From positions 1-64,000 of the forward strand of contig JAFXSE010000001.1 in assembly GCA_017525855.1 (NCBI GenBank): 64,000 bases of DNA, given 5' to 3'. The notes under the pieces were generated by a model. That model did not search any database. It saw only the letters and a program-made list of their open reading frames with translations, and was not told the DNA's origin. Positions 1 through 8,672 of this stretch are shown here, piece by piece. The stretch's first letter is position 1. Each line of letters starts with the position of its first letter. A program made the translations under genes and the position numbers. This stretch comes from Bacilli bacterium. Lineage in GTDB: Bacteria; Bacillota; Bacilli; RF39; UBA660.

Positions 1-1
1 A

Positions 2-517
2 ACAAGAACAAGCACTTCATATAATTTAGATGGTACAATAGAATTTGATGGAACTAATTATATTGATACTGGTATAAATTTGTTTTCGGCTGAAAATATA
101 AATAAAGATTTTGAAATATCTTTAACTATTAATCAAGTTGGGGGAAATGTTGCTCAAGCTACACTGATGAACTTAAAAGATGAGGGACAAAATAATGTTT
201 GGCCTGGTGTGGCATATAGAACGAGAAGTGGTGGAGGATTTGAGTTTAGTGCTAGATGGCCTGGTCAGTCCAATGTTAGTCTTAATGAAACAGCTACGCC
301 ACCTAAAACTATAGCTTTGGCTAGGAGAAATGGTATTATATATTATTCTATTAATGGTTCAGAAGAGGCAACTTTGATAGCAACACCAGCGTCATCATTG
401 AATACGGCGTTTGGATCTAATCTTACTTTTGGAGCATCTCTTAATGGTTCTGGATCACCATTTAGATATTTTACTGGAGTTGTTTCTAATATAAGTGTAA
501 AATTGTTTGATAACTAA
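2..517 (+). CDS. LamG/concanavalin-like domain protein, 3' end only
   Basis: The reading frame is open from the first bases of the window to the TAA at 515-517, so this is the C-terminal part (about 171 residues) of a longer protein. It reads EFDGTNYIDTG, followed by alternating strands and a final FTGVVSNISVKLFDN. This is the usual layout of a LamG/concanavalin-A-like carbohydrate or protein-binding jelly roll: FDG..YIDTG entry strand, repeated small polar residues, and a last strand ending in Sxxxx(L/F). Such domains sit on secreted or surface proteins. A TTG at 80 lies inside the domain and is not a credible start. The gene is followed by about 170 bp of very AT-rich DNA and then a terminator. 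The specific ligand cannot be told. Confidence 0.6.
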   Translation, partial: TRTSTSYNLDGTIEFDGTNYIDTGINLFSAENINKDFEISLTINQVGGNVAQATLMNLKDEGQNNVWPGVAYRTRSGGGFEFSARWPGQSNVSLNETATPPKTIALARRNGIIYYSINGSEEATLIATPASSLNTAFGSNLTFGASLNGSGSPFRYFTGVVSNISVKLFDN

Positions 518-685
518 TTAAATAATTTGTATTAAATATGAAAATAAATAAAAAAATTATGAAAAAGAATTCTTATTTTATAAGTATAAATTATAAACAT
601 GGTATTTATAATATAATAAATACTATATTGTAATTGTTAATTAATATTATAATAAGTAAATTATTTAAAATAAAACTAAAAATAT

Positions 686-718
686 CCCTAATAGTCGTGA
701 CTACTAGGGCTTTATTTT
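686..718 (+). terminator. Bidirectional hairpin terminator
   Basis: Arms 686-695 and 700-709 (10 bp, one mismatch) enclose the loop CGTG and are followed by a T-rich run. On the minus strand the hairpin is followed by T-rich sequence as well, so it can close both the LamG gene and the convergent gene ending at 717. The 168 bp before it hold nothing I can identify. Confidence 0.7.
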
Positions 719-1112
719 ACTTATTTAATATAGCATAGCAATAATCATATACATATAAATGTTTATTTATTTCTCTATTTATAACTTTATCTTTAAAATC
801 AGTTTCAAAGATATTAAATAGCATTTCTATTGAAAAGTTTTTCTTTTCTTTTTCAGTTAGTTCTAAATACTTGGCTGAAAGAAATAGTAAGTTCTTATAT
901 TTAGCAAAATTAACAATAGTTTTACTATAACTTGGATCAAGTTTATTTAAAACTTCTTTTAATAGTATAATCATATCTTTAGTATTAAAATTAATATCAA
1001 AATTTTTATTTTCTAATAAATATATTGATAATCTTATTTTATCTATATTACTTAAATTATCATACATATCTAATAAATCAATTACTTTATTAGTATTATT
1101 ATCTAACAACAT
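717..1112 (-). CDS. Hypothetical protein, 131 aa
   Basis: I do not recognise this protein. It is mostly helical, Lys/Asn/Leu-rich, without a signal peptide or membrane segment, so probably cytoplasmic. The ATG at 1110-1112 has an AGAGGT ribosome site 6-7 bases upstream. It follows the broken ABC ATPase gene by about 70 bp on the same strand and shares the terminator at 686-718 with the convergent LamG gene. The small gap suggests it is co-transcribed with the transporter remnant. Nothing in the sequence ties it to transport. Confidence 0.55.
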   Translation of the reverse strand: MLLDNNTNKVIDLLDMYDNLSNIDKIRLSIYLLENKNFDINFNTKDMIILLKEVLNKLDPSYSKTIVNFAKYKNLLFLSAKYLELTEKEKKNFSIEMLFNIFETDFKDKVINREINKHLYVYDYCYAILNK

Positions 1113-1184
1113 ATTTTACCTCTTTTCCCTATTTTATGGGCTATAAGCAACTTTTCTTAATTACTACCTGTGTCTATAATATAT

Positions 1185-1610
1185 TCATCCAACTCTTTGT
1201 CTCATACCACCGGATAATGAATCTGGATATTTGTCTAAAAAATCTTTTAAGCCATATGTTTTTAATAAGTTTATTACATATTCTTTATTTTTCTTTGTTA
1301 ATTCATTTTTTATTTCTAGTCCTATTAGGGCATTATCTAAAATTGTTCTCCATGGGAATAGGGAGTCTGTTTGTAACATATATCCTATTCTTATATTTTT
1401 TTTGTTCCAAATTATATCACCATTTGATTTTTCTTCGATTTTTCCAAGTATTGAAAGTAACGTTGATTTTCCGCATCCTGAAGGCCCTACAATTGATATA
1501 AATTCTTGATCATATACATCAAATGTTATATTCTCAATAGCTTTGGTTTCGCCTTTTAAATCATGATACTTTTTTGTTAGATTTTTAACTTCTAAAATTT
1601 TAGTTTTCAT
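1185..1610 (-). pseudogene. NitT/TauT-type ABC transporter ATPase, truncated
   Basis: This is the N-terminal 141 residues of an ABC ATPase of the SsuB/TauB/NrtD type. Walker A is GPSGCGKST (about residues 42-50), the Q-loop region is GYMLQTDSLFPWRT and the signature is LSGGMRQRV. Members of the family are about 245-260 residues. Here the frame stops at once after QRVG, so the Walker B aspartate-glutamate, D-loop and H-loop are missing and it cannot work as an ATPase. Just past the signature, another frame reads DKELDEYIIDTGSN and then stops, which looks like the natural C-terminus of another protein. A deletion that removed the ATPase 3' half and the partner permease would explain both. The start overlaps the end of the binding-protein gene by 11 bp. 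Confidence 0.75.
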
Positions 1611-2589
1611 AAATCAATGTTTTGTATGGTACCTTTTCTTTTAATTGGTTTGCTTCTATCATGATTTCTTGTAAGTGTTCCCATGAGTCAGTTGTAAAAT
1701 CTATTGTTTTTGGCCATGCATTTATTTGTTTATACCTAGTTATAACTTTTGTTAAATCATTTAACGATGTATCTGGAAATTGTTTTAAAATATCTTTTGC
1801 TATTTTATTGTCTTCTGTGTTATGTACGTAGTCTAATCCTTTTTGTATAGCTTGTTTAAATTTTTCAATTGTTTTTTTGTTTTTATTTATATAACTTTTT
1901 CTTGCACTATATGATGTATATGGAACAATACCACCTAAATCTCCAAGAGAAGCTACTACGTAACCATATCCTTGCTGTTCAATTTGTAATGCATTTGGCT
2001 CAAAAAGACTTACAAAATCTCCTGTTCCTCCTATAAATGCTCCACTCATTGCGGCAAAAGCTGTAGATGTATCTATTTTTACATCTTTTCCTGGAATTAT
2101 TCCATGTTCTTTTAATGCCCATTCTAATGTCATTTCTGGCATACCTCCAGCTCTTCCTCCAATTATGGTTTTTCCTTTTAAATCATTTAATGTAAAGTTA
2201 TCAATTTTTTCACGTGATACTATAAATGATCCATCTTTTTGAGTTAATTGTGCAAATGTTTGTAGGTAATCTTTTTCTCCTCCATTATATACATATATTG
2301 TTGCTTCGCTTCCTGAAAAACCAATGTCTGCATCTTTTGAAATAACAGAAGCTGTAACTTTATCGGCTCCTGGTGTTAGTATTAGTTTTACATCTAATCC
2401 AACTTCCTTAAAAAAGCCTTTTTCTATGGCTACATATTGTGGAGCATAAAATACAGTGTGAGCAACTTCAGCAACTTTTACTTCTTGTAAGTTTTCCTTT
2501 TCTTTTTTTGTGTTAAGGTTTAAAAGTGTCGAAAGAGCAATAATAAGTAATAATGTTGTACAAATTATAAACGTAATTTTCTTTTTCAA
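1600..2589 (-). CDS. NMT1/SsuA-like ABC transporter substrate-binding protein
   Basis: This 329-residue protein has an N-terminal hydrophobic signal or anchor segment (about 5-24) with no clear lipobox cysteine. The NMT1/ThiY/SsuA fold follows: FYAPQYVAIEKGFF near the start, then VTASVISKDADIGFSGSE, GGRAGGMPEMTLEWALKEHG and YTSYSARKSYI. These proteins bind nitrate, taurine or sulfonates, thiamine precursors or similar small molecules outside the membrane and pass them to a permease/ATPase pair. The substrate is not predictable here. TTG at 2587-2589 is the start because AAAGGAGG lies 6-7 bases upstream and no ATG fits. No permease gene is present and the ATPase is cut, so this importer is probably dead or depends on components elsewhere. 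Confidence 0.85.
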   Translation of the reverse strand: MKKKITFIICTTLLLIIALSTLLNLNTKKEKENLQEVKVAEVAHTVFYAPQYVAIEKGFFKEVGLDVKLILTPGADKVTASVISKDADIGFSGSEATIYVYNGGEKDYLQTFAQLTQKDGSFIVSREKIDNFTLNDLKGKTIIGGRAGGMPEMTLEWALKEHGIIPGKDVKIDTSTAFAAMSGAFIGGTGDFVSLFEPNALQIEQQGYGYVVASLGDLGGIVPYTSYSARKSYINKNKKTIEKFKQAIQKGLDYVHNTEDNKIAKDILKQFPDTSLNDLTKVITRYKQINAWPKTIDFTTDSWEHLQEIMIEANQLKEKVPYKTLIYEN

Positions 2590-2690
2590 AATAATCCTCC
2601 TTTCACGTTCAAGGTATTATATGCTTATAAAGAAACATAGTTAATAAATTAGTCTAGGTATTATATTGTTGTTTAAGAGGTATAAAATAC

Positions 2691-2719
2691 TTGATTTTTT
2701 CTTGTTTTTATGGTAGAAT
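2691..2719 (+). promoter_or_regulatory. Sigma-A-type promoter of the adhesin/sortase operon
   Basis: TTGATT (2691-2696), 17-bp spacer and TAGAAT (2714-2719) preceded by TGG, an extended -10. It lies about 33 bp before the adhesin start. Confidence 0.6.
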
Positions 2720-2751
2720 AAGGGCACTTGAATGAGTTTGGGGGTAATTTT

Positions 2752-4569
2752 ATGAAATGTTTTAATAAGATATTATTATCAACTTTAATATTTGTTATAA
2801 GTTTTATTGTATTAAGTGTTGATGTTTTTGCTGTTGAAGTTCCAAAAACGTTGAATGTTGGGCCATCTTCTACTATTCCAACATATATTAGTGGTGTTAA
2901 TATTCCAACTAAAACTTTAATTGATGGTACTGAATGTTATTGTTTAAGTTTACATAAGGAAACTACTAAAAATACTATCGTAACGCTTTATGGTGAAAGG
3001 GATAGTGGTTTTGCTTATATTATTGAAAATGGTTATCCAAATAAAAGTATTACTGGTGATAAAAATAAGGATTTATATATTACACAAATTGCAGTGTGGT
3101 GGTATCTTGATGAGACTACTGGTTCAACTAATTTAAATAATTATGTTAGAAATACTGCAAGTGATCCTTATAATATAAGGGGTTATGCAAAGAAGTTAGT
3201 AAATGGTGCTAAAGAAGCTAAAGCAAAGGGATATCCTAATCCTAAAATATCTGTTAGTACTAATAATAAAACTTTATCAATTGGAGCAACTAAAAAGTAT
3301 TATATTTCTAATACTATGAAAGTAGCTGCATCTGATATTGATGGTTATACTGTAAGTTTAAAAGGTGCTCCATCTGGAAGCTTTGTAGCTGATGTAAAAG
3401 GTGGGATAAGAACAAAGTTTGCATCTGGTGAGAACTTTGTAGTTTATGTCCCTGTAAGTAGTGTTAATTCTGTTAAGACTACATTTAAAGTTAATATTGA
3501 TAGTTCTAAAACATTTAATAAAGTTTATGAATATAGACCGGCTAATAATAATGTTCAAGAAATTGTTCCTTCATATTTATATGCAACTGTTAAAAAGGTT
3601 TCTACAACAATTGATTTAAGTATTTTTAAATCAAGAGTTTCAATAACTAAAGTGGATAAAGAAACTAATAAGCAATTAGCTGGTGCAACACTAGTATTAA
3701 AGGATGCAAATGGTAGTATAGTTACTTCATGGGTTACAACTGGAAGTGCTCATGTAATTGAAAATTTACCTGTAGGAAATTATACTGTACAAGAAACTAA
3801 AGCTCCTGCAGGTTATGATTTAAATAAAGAAGTACAAAAGTTTAGTATTACTGATGATAATAGAGATATTGTATTAAAAATTACTAATCGTCACACTAAA
3901 GAAGAGAAATCTATAGTTAAAGTTGTAAAACTTGATAAGAATACTAATAAAGCGTTAGCAGGAGCTAAAATAGTAATGAAGGATTCAACTGGTAGAGTTA
4001 TTTCTAGTTGGACATCTGGTAATAGTTATCATGTAATTGAAAATTTACCAAATGGTGATTATACATTAGAAGAGGCTGATGCTCCTGTTGGATATGTTTT
4101 AGATAAAACACCACAGAAGTTTAGTATTACAGATAAGAATAGAACTATTACTTTAAAAATGTATAATACTGCAAAAAGTAAAGTGGTTAAAATTATTAAA
4201 GTAGATAAAGATACTAATAAAGTTTTAGCTGGAGCTGTTCTTGTGGTAAAAGATTCAAGTGGTAAAGAGATTGCAAAATTTACTACAACTACTAGTGCTT
4301 ATACAATTGAAAATATGGAAAATGGTACTTATACTGTACAAGAAGTACAAGCACCAGCTGGATATGTTTTAAGTGATGAAGTGGTAAAATTTACTATTAG
4401 TAATAAGAATACAACAGCTCAAGTTACATTTAAGAATAAAAAGGAAACAATTATCACAGTAGATGTTCCTAATACAGGATCAGATGCCTCTATTATTTTC
4501 TATATTATAGGTGGAGTAATTCTAGCTAGTACGTTAGGGTTGGTATACTATAATGCAAACAAAGAATAA
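2752..4569 (+). CDS. Thioester/Cna-B (SpaA-type) cell-wall-anchored adhesin
   Basis: Surface protein of 605 residues. A signal peptide (about 1-27, ending VFA) precedes a TQXA-type thioester domain: Cys62/Cys64 in ECYC and Gln112 in TQIAVWWY are placed like the Cys-Gln pair that forms an internal thioester for covalent host attachment. Three SpaA/Cna-B repeats follow (about 295-382, 386-472, 476-565), each with KVDK/KLDK near its start and an E-x-x-AP-x-GY segment, giving the Lys and Glu needed for isopeptide cross-links. The C-terminus has VPNTG (about 571-575), a membrane helix and NANKE, i.e. a sortase signal with V in place of L. The ATG at 2752 has GGGGG 8 bases upstream; an in-frame TTG at 2728 lacks a ribosome site. 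The sortase gene overlaps its end. Confidence 0.9.
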   Translation: MKCFNKILLSTLIFVISFIVLSVDVFAVEVPKTLNVGPSSTIPTYISGVNIPTKTLIDGTECYCLSLHKETTKNTIVTLYGERDSGFAYIIENGYPNKSITGDKNKDLYITQIAVWWYLDETTGSTNLNNYVRNTASDPYNIRGYAKKLVNGAKEAKAKGYPNPKISVSTNNKTLSIGATKKYYISNTMKVAASDIDGYTVSLKGAPSGSFVADVKGGIRTKFASGENFVVYVPVSSVNSVKTTFKVNIDSSKTFNKVYEYRPANNNVQEIVPSYLYATVKKVSTTIDLSIFKSRVSITKVDKETNKQLAGATLVLKDANGSIVTSWVTTGSAHVIENLPVGNYTVQETKAPAGYDLNKEVQKFSITDDNRDIVLKITNRHTKEEKSIVKVVKLDKNTNKALAGAKIVMKDSTGRVISSWTSGNSYHVIENLPNGDYTLEEADAPVGYVLDKTPQKFSITDKNRTITLKMYNTAKSKVVKIIKVDKDTNKVLAGAVLVVKDSSGKEIAKFTTTTSAYTIENMENGTYTVQEVQAPAGYVLSDEVVKFTISNKNTTAQVTFKNKKETIITVDVPNTGSDASIIFYIIGGVILASTLGLVYYNANKE

Positions 4570-5242
4570 AAAGACTAATAAGAAAAAAAGAATCCCCACA
4601 ACTGTAGTAGCATCTCTTGCTAGTCTATCATTGATAATTGGTGGATTCTTTCTTTTTAATAATTATGCTCATAGTAAGAAAATAAAAGCTTATGATTATA
4701 TGGCTAATATTTTCTATCTAGAATCAATTAAAGAAAATAAAGAGGTTAAAAAAGAAAATACTAGTGATAATGTAGAGAGTAATGACGAAGTACAAAATGA
4801 AGAAAAACCTGTTGTTCAAGTTGATAATACAGTTAATTATATAGGTTATTTAGAAATACCAAAAATTAATTTAAATAAAGGTTTCTTTGATGTTAATGAT
4901 AGTAATAATAATGTTGAAAAAAATATTTATGTATCACCAACGTCTAGTTACCCTAATGTAAAAAATGGAAACTTAATAATAGCTGGACATTCTGGTACTG
5001 GTTGGAAAGCATTTTTCAATGATTTATATAGATTAAATAAAGATGATTATGTTTTTGTAACATATGGTAGTAAAAAGTATTCTTATAAGATAGATAGAAT
5101 ATATAAGCAAAATAAAACTGGTAAAATAGCTATATATAGAGATTATGAAAAAACAACATTGACTTTAGTTACTTGTACAAATAATGATTCAGAAACTCAG
5201 ACTATATATATTGCATACCTAGTTTTAGAACAAGATATATAA
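4553..5242 (+). CDS. Sortase (class C/D-like)
   Basis: Membrane-anchored transpeptidase of 229 residues: N-terminal helix (about 19-36), acidic linker (60-85), then the sortase barrel with YLEIPKINL, His146 in AGHSG and Cys208 in TLVTC. It would join the VPNTG signal of the adjacent adhesin to the wall or to other pilins. The gene overlaps the adhesin end by 17 bp, so the two are translationally linked. The third catalytic residue, an Arg normally just before the last beta strand (TC...R-hydrophobic), is not visible: the stretch reads NNDSETQTIYIAYL, with Gln or Thr there. Either the Arg role is filled differently or the enzyme is weak. Family assignment is firm; the class is uncertain. Confidence 0.88.
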   Translation: MQTKNKKTNKKKRIPTTVVASLASLSLIIGGFFLFNNYAHSKKIKAYDYMANIFYLESIKENKEVKKENTSDNVESNDEVQNEEKPVVQVDNTVNYIGYLEIPKINLNKGFFDVNDSNNNVEKNIYVSPTSSYPNVKNGNLIIAGHSGTGWKAFFNDLYRLNKDDYVFVTYGSKKYSYKIDRIYKQNKTGKIAIYRDYEKTTLTLVTCTNNDSETQTIYIAYLVLEQDI

Positions 5243-5263
5243 AATAAAAGGGGGGAATTATGT

Positions 5264-6484
5264 ATGAAGCAATTATCTATATTAGACAAGTTTAAAGTCG
5301 TGTTAGATATTACTATGTCTAATAAAATTTTATTAATTATAATGATGTTACTTTTGTTTTTTAGTATTTTAATGATTAATAGAAAGAATGTTAAACGAAG
5401 TAAGATAATTTATGGATTAATATATGTGATTTTAATAATAACAATTATTGTTAAGTATTATTCATCACTTTCTGTTATGTATGATTCGATGATGGATAAT
5501 TTATTTATAGTATTTTATTTTCCAAATATATCAGTATATGTTGCTGCAATAATTGTGACTAATATAATTATGTGGGTTAGTATGTTTAGTAGTAAAACAA
5601 AAAGAATAACTAAAGTTGTTAATAGTTTCGTGTTTTTCTTACTTCACTATATTTTGATATTAGTTTTAAACGTGGTAGCTCATAATAAATTAGATGTATT
5701 TGACTCAGTTAGCTTATATAGAAATGCAAATATTCATTCACTAATAGAATTAAGTAGTAATATATTTGTTATTTGGATTGTTTATTTAGTTTTATATAAA
5801 ATTATAAGTAGTTATCTTGAAAATAAAGAATATAAAACTGTAAAACAAACGGTAACTGTAAAAACTGTTAAAAATACTTATAATACTAGTTTTTCAGCAC
5901 TTTCTAATTATATTAGTACATTGGATGCTCCTATGATAGTTAAAAGAGATAGAGGATTAAATGTTCAAAAAATTAATGCTCCAATTGTAGTAAAGAAAGA
6001 TAGTTTTATAAATAATGAATTAAATAGAAGTATTAATATTTTAAGTGTTCCTTATGTTGTTAGAAGAGAGGAAGTTAAGAATAATAAGTTAGATAAAAGT
6101 ATTAATATTTTAAGTGTTCCTTATGTTGTTAGAAGGGAAGAAGTTAAAAATAATAAGTTAGATAAAAGTATTAATATTTTAAGTGTTCCTTACGTTGTTA
6201 GAAGAGATGATAAGCTAAATAATTTTATTCCTAGCGGTATAAGTTTGTTAAAGTCTCCAGTACTTGTAAAAAGGGAACAAACAAAGATAATTTATGCTAC
6301 TCCTTTTAATAAAAACACTTCAATTCCAGAAACTGATTTTTCAAGTAAAGATTACAAAGAAGTGCTTGATATGTTACATAAACAAGATCAAAAAAGTATT
6401 TTGGATAAAGAAGAGGAATTAAGAATTGAAAAGGAAAACCAAGATAAATTATCACAATTAATGGAGTTGTATAGTATTATTTAG
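5264..6484 (+). CDS. Membrane protein with SVPYVVRR repeats
   Basis: I do not recognise this 406-residue protein. It has about five membrane helices in residues 20-185 (pairs at 20-60, 70-105, 115-140, 155-180), then a cytoplasmic tail. The tail carries short repeats of the form P-hydrophobic-VV(K/R)(R/K)(E/D): DAPMIVKRD, NAPIVVKKD, three copies of SINILSVPYVVRR, and KSPVLVKRE. Three of these come from a 69-bp direct DNA repeat (6029-6204). The end is a charged coiled-coil-like helix. It follows the sortase by 21 bp with a GGGGG ribosome site and is closed by the terminator at 6486, so it is the third gene of the surface operon. A role in positioning or regulating surface protein export is a guess from position only. 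Confidence 0.7.
   Translation: MKQLSILDKFKVVLDITMSNKILLIIMMLLLFFSILMINRKNVKRSKIIYGLIYVILIITIIVKYYSSLSVMYDSMMDNLFIVFYFPNISVYVAAIIVTNIIMWVSMFSSKTKRITKVVNSFVFFLLHYILILVLNVVAHNKLDVFDSVSLYRNANIHSLIELSSNIFVIWIVYLVLYKIISSYLENKEYKTVKQTVTVKTVKNTYNTSFSALSNYISTLDAPMIVKRDRGLNVQKINAPIVVKKDSFINNELNRSINILSVPYVVRREEVKNNKLDKSINILSVPYVVRREEVKNNKLDKSINILSVPYVVRRDDKLNNFIPSGISLLKSPVLVKREQTKIIYATPFNKNTSIPETDFSSKDYKEVLDMLHKQDQKSILDKEEELRIEKENQDKLSQLMELYSII
6029..6204 (+). repeat. 69-bp tandem coding repeat, 2.5 copies
   Basis: Copies begin at 6029, 6098 and 6167 (the last about 38 bp long). Each encodes SINILSVPYVVRR plus a linker containing EEVKNNKLDK. The first two copies differ at only a few bases, implying recent duplication. 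Confidence 0.85.
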
Positions 6485-6485
6485 A

Positions 6486-6513
6486 AGATGGAAGTAATTC
6501 CATCTTTTCTTTA
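6486..6513 (+). terminator. Terminator of the adhesin operon
   Basis: Arms AGATGGAA (6486-6493) and TTCCATCT (6498-6505), loop GTAA, then a T-rich run. Confidence 0.85.
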
Positions 6514-6561
6514 TAGAATTATTGCTTTTTTTTTAGTATAATTATATTTGAGGTAGTAATT

Positions 6562-8661
6562 ATGGACATAAATAATTTGAATAATAAACAACAAGAAGCG
6601 GTATTAAAGACAGAAGGACCAATTTTAGTTTTAGCTGGAGCTGGTTCTGGTAAGACTCGTGTTCTTACGACTAAAATCGCATATTTAATAGAAGAAAAAA
6701 ATGTAGAACCATATAATATTTTAGCTATTACATTTACAAATAAAGCAGCAAAAGAAATGAAGGATAGAACTATTAGTTTAATAGGTGATTATGCTCTTGG
6801 TTTACAAATATCAACGTTTCATAGTTTTGGATTAAGATTAGTGAGAGATAATTGTGAAAGATTGGGCTATGATAGAAACTTTGTAATTATGGATAGTGAT
6901 GATTCTCTTACTGTGGTGAAAAAAATATTAAAGGATATGAATAAGGATCCTAAAGTATACAATCCTAAAGCTATAAGAAACAAAATAAGTAGTTGTAAAA
7001 ATGAACTTATGTCACCTGATATGTATGAACGATATGTAGCTAGTGATTATGAAAAAGTTATTCTTGAAGTTTATAAAAAATATGAAGATAAGTTAAAAAA
7101 GAATAATTCAGTTGATTTTGATGATTTGCTTATACTGCCAATTAAATTGTTTAAAGAAAATCCTGATGTGTTACAAAAATATCAGGAAAGATTTAAATAT
7201 ATTCTTATTGATGAGTATCAAGATACTAATGAGGCACAATATATTTTAACTAAGATGATTAGTGCTAAATACAGGAATATTTGTGTAGTTGGTGATATTG
7301 ATCAGGCAATATATGGGTGGCGTGGTGCTAATTATAAAAATATTTTAAACTTTGAAAAAGATTATAAAGAGTGTTATACGGTATTGCTTGAAGAAAACTA
7401 TCGTTCTACGAAAAATATATTAGATGCTGCAAATGATGTGATTAAAAATAATCAAAATAGAAAAGATAAGGTACTTTGGTCTACTAAAGGTGAGGGGGAT
7501 AAAATAGAGTATTTTAGAGCTTTTAATGAGCGGGATGAAGCTCAATATACAATAAGGAAAATTAAAGAATTACATAATACTGGTGTTGGATATCAGGATA
7601 TAGCTATTTTGTATAGAACTAATGCACAATCTCGTATATTAGAAGAAGAAATGCTAAAAGAAAACTTACCTTATAGGGTAGTAGGTAGTTTTTATTTCTA
7701 TTCAAGAAAAGAGATAAAAGATTTAATAGCATATCTTAGACTTATTCATAATAGTCGTGATAATGTTAGCTTACTTAGAGTTATTAATACTCCAAAACGT
7801 GGAATTGGTCTTAAAACTATACAAGATTTAACTGAGAAGGCTGATAGAGATAATATTAGTATATATGATGCTATTGATAGTGGAAAAGCTTTACAATTTA
7901 AAAATGTAATAGAAGATTTGAAAAAAGTTTCAGAGAATTTAACTCTAACGGAATTAATTGATAAAGTATTAGATGCAAGTGGAATGAGGAGTGAACTTGA
8001 AAGTGAGCAATCATTAGAGTCAGAAGTACGACTTGAAAATTTAGATGAATTTAAATCAATTACTAAATCATTTGAGGAAAGAGAAGGACTTATTTCTTTG
8101 GATGACTTTTTACTTGAGATTAGTCTTGTTAGTGATGTTGAAGAATATAAGGATGATACAGATAAAATTAGTTTAATGACTATTCACTCTGTTAAGGGAT
8201 TAGAGTATGAATATGTTTTTGTTGTAGGAATGGAAGAAGGAATTTTCCCTCATATGAATTCATTAATGGAAAGTAGTGAATTAGAGGAAGAAAGAAGACT
8301 TTGTTATGTTGCAATAACAAGAGCAAAAAAACGACTTTATTTAGTTAATGCTAGAAAGAGAACTTTATTTGGTCGAGAGCAAGTTAATCCTGTAAGTAGA
8401 TTTATATCTGAAATTAATAGTGATTTAATTCATTCTAATAAAGAACTTGAGAAAAAGCCACCAGAGAAAATTGATACTACTGAAATGTTTAGAGATGAGA
8501 ATGTAGAATATCAAGTTGGTGACTATGTATATCATGAAACGTTTGGTGCTGGAAAAGTAGTAGAGGTTTCAAATACTTTAGTTAGCGTTGCTTTTAAATT
8601 GCCTTATGGTGTTAAGAAACTTATGAAGAATCATAAGAAGTTATCTAAGATAACTAATTAG
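6562..8661 (+). CDS. pcrA: ATP-dependent DNA helicase PcrA (UvrD/Rep family)
   Basis: Superfamily 1 3'-5' helicase of 699 residues, acting in nucleotide-excision repair, removal of stalled RNA polymerase and rolling-circle replication. Visible motifs in order: NNKQQEAV (Q motif), LAGAGSGKT (Walker A, about 24-32), TFTNKAAKEM (Ia), IDEYQDTN (Walker B/II), VGDIDQAIYGWRGA (III), ENYRST (IV), LMTIHSVKGLEYE (V) and CYVAITRAKK (VI). The C-terminal 50 residues (YQVGDYVYHETFGAGKVVEV) form the Tudor-like RNA-polymerase-binding domain typical of PcrA. Length fits Gram-positive PcrA. A TATAAT lies about 20 bp upstream at 6537. In Bacillus pcrA is followed directly by ligA; here two genes intervene. Confidence 0.97.
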   Translation: MDINNLNNKQQEAVLKTEGPILVLAGAGSGKTRVLTTKIAYLIEEKNVEPYNILAITFTNKAAKEMKDRTISLIGDYALGLQISTFHSFGLRLVRDNCERLGYDRNFVIMDSDDSLTVVKKILKDMNKDPKVYNPKAIRNKISSCKNELMSPDMYERYVASDYEKVILEVYKKYEDKLKKNNSVDFDDLLILPIKLFKENPDVLQKYQERFKYILIDEYQDTNEAQYILTKMISAKYRNICVVGDIDQAIYGWRGANYKNILNFEKDYKECYTVLLEENYRSTKNILDAANDVIKNNQNRKDKVLWSTKGEGDKIEYFRAFNERDEAQYTIRKIKELHNTGVGYQDIAILYRTNAQSRILEEEMLKENLPYRVVGSFYFYSRKEIKDLIAYLRLIHNSRDNVSLLRVINTPKRGIGLKTIQDLTEKADRDNISIYDAIDSGKALQFKNVIEDLKKVSENLTLTELIDKVLDASGMRSELESEQSLESEVRLENLDEFKSITKSFEEREGLISLDDFLLEISLVSDVEEYKDDTDKISLMTIHSVKGLEYEYVFVVGMEEGIFPHMNSLMESSELEEERRLCYVAITRAKKRLYLVNARKRTLFGREQVNPVSRFISEINSDLIHSNKELEKKPPEKIDTTEMFRDENVEYQVGDYVYHETFGAGKVVEVSNTLVSVAFKLPYGVKKLMKNHKKLSKITN

Positions 8662-8672
8662 GAGGGATAAAA

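Noticed and set aside
1136..1509. Plus-strand open frames across the ABC ATPase remnant
   Set aside because: They are antisense to a recognisable ATPase, have no ribosome sites and hydrophobic nonsense composition.
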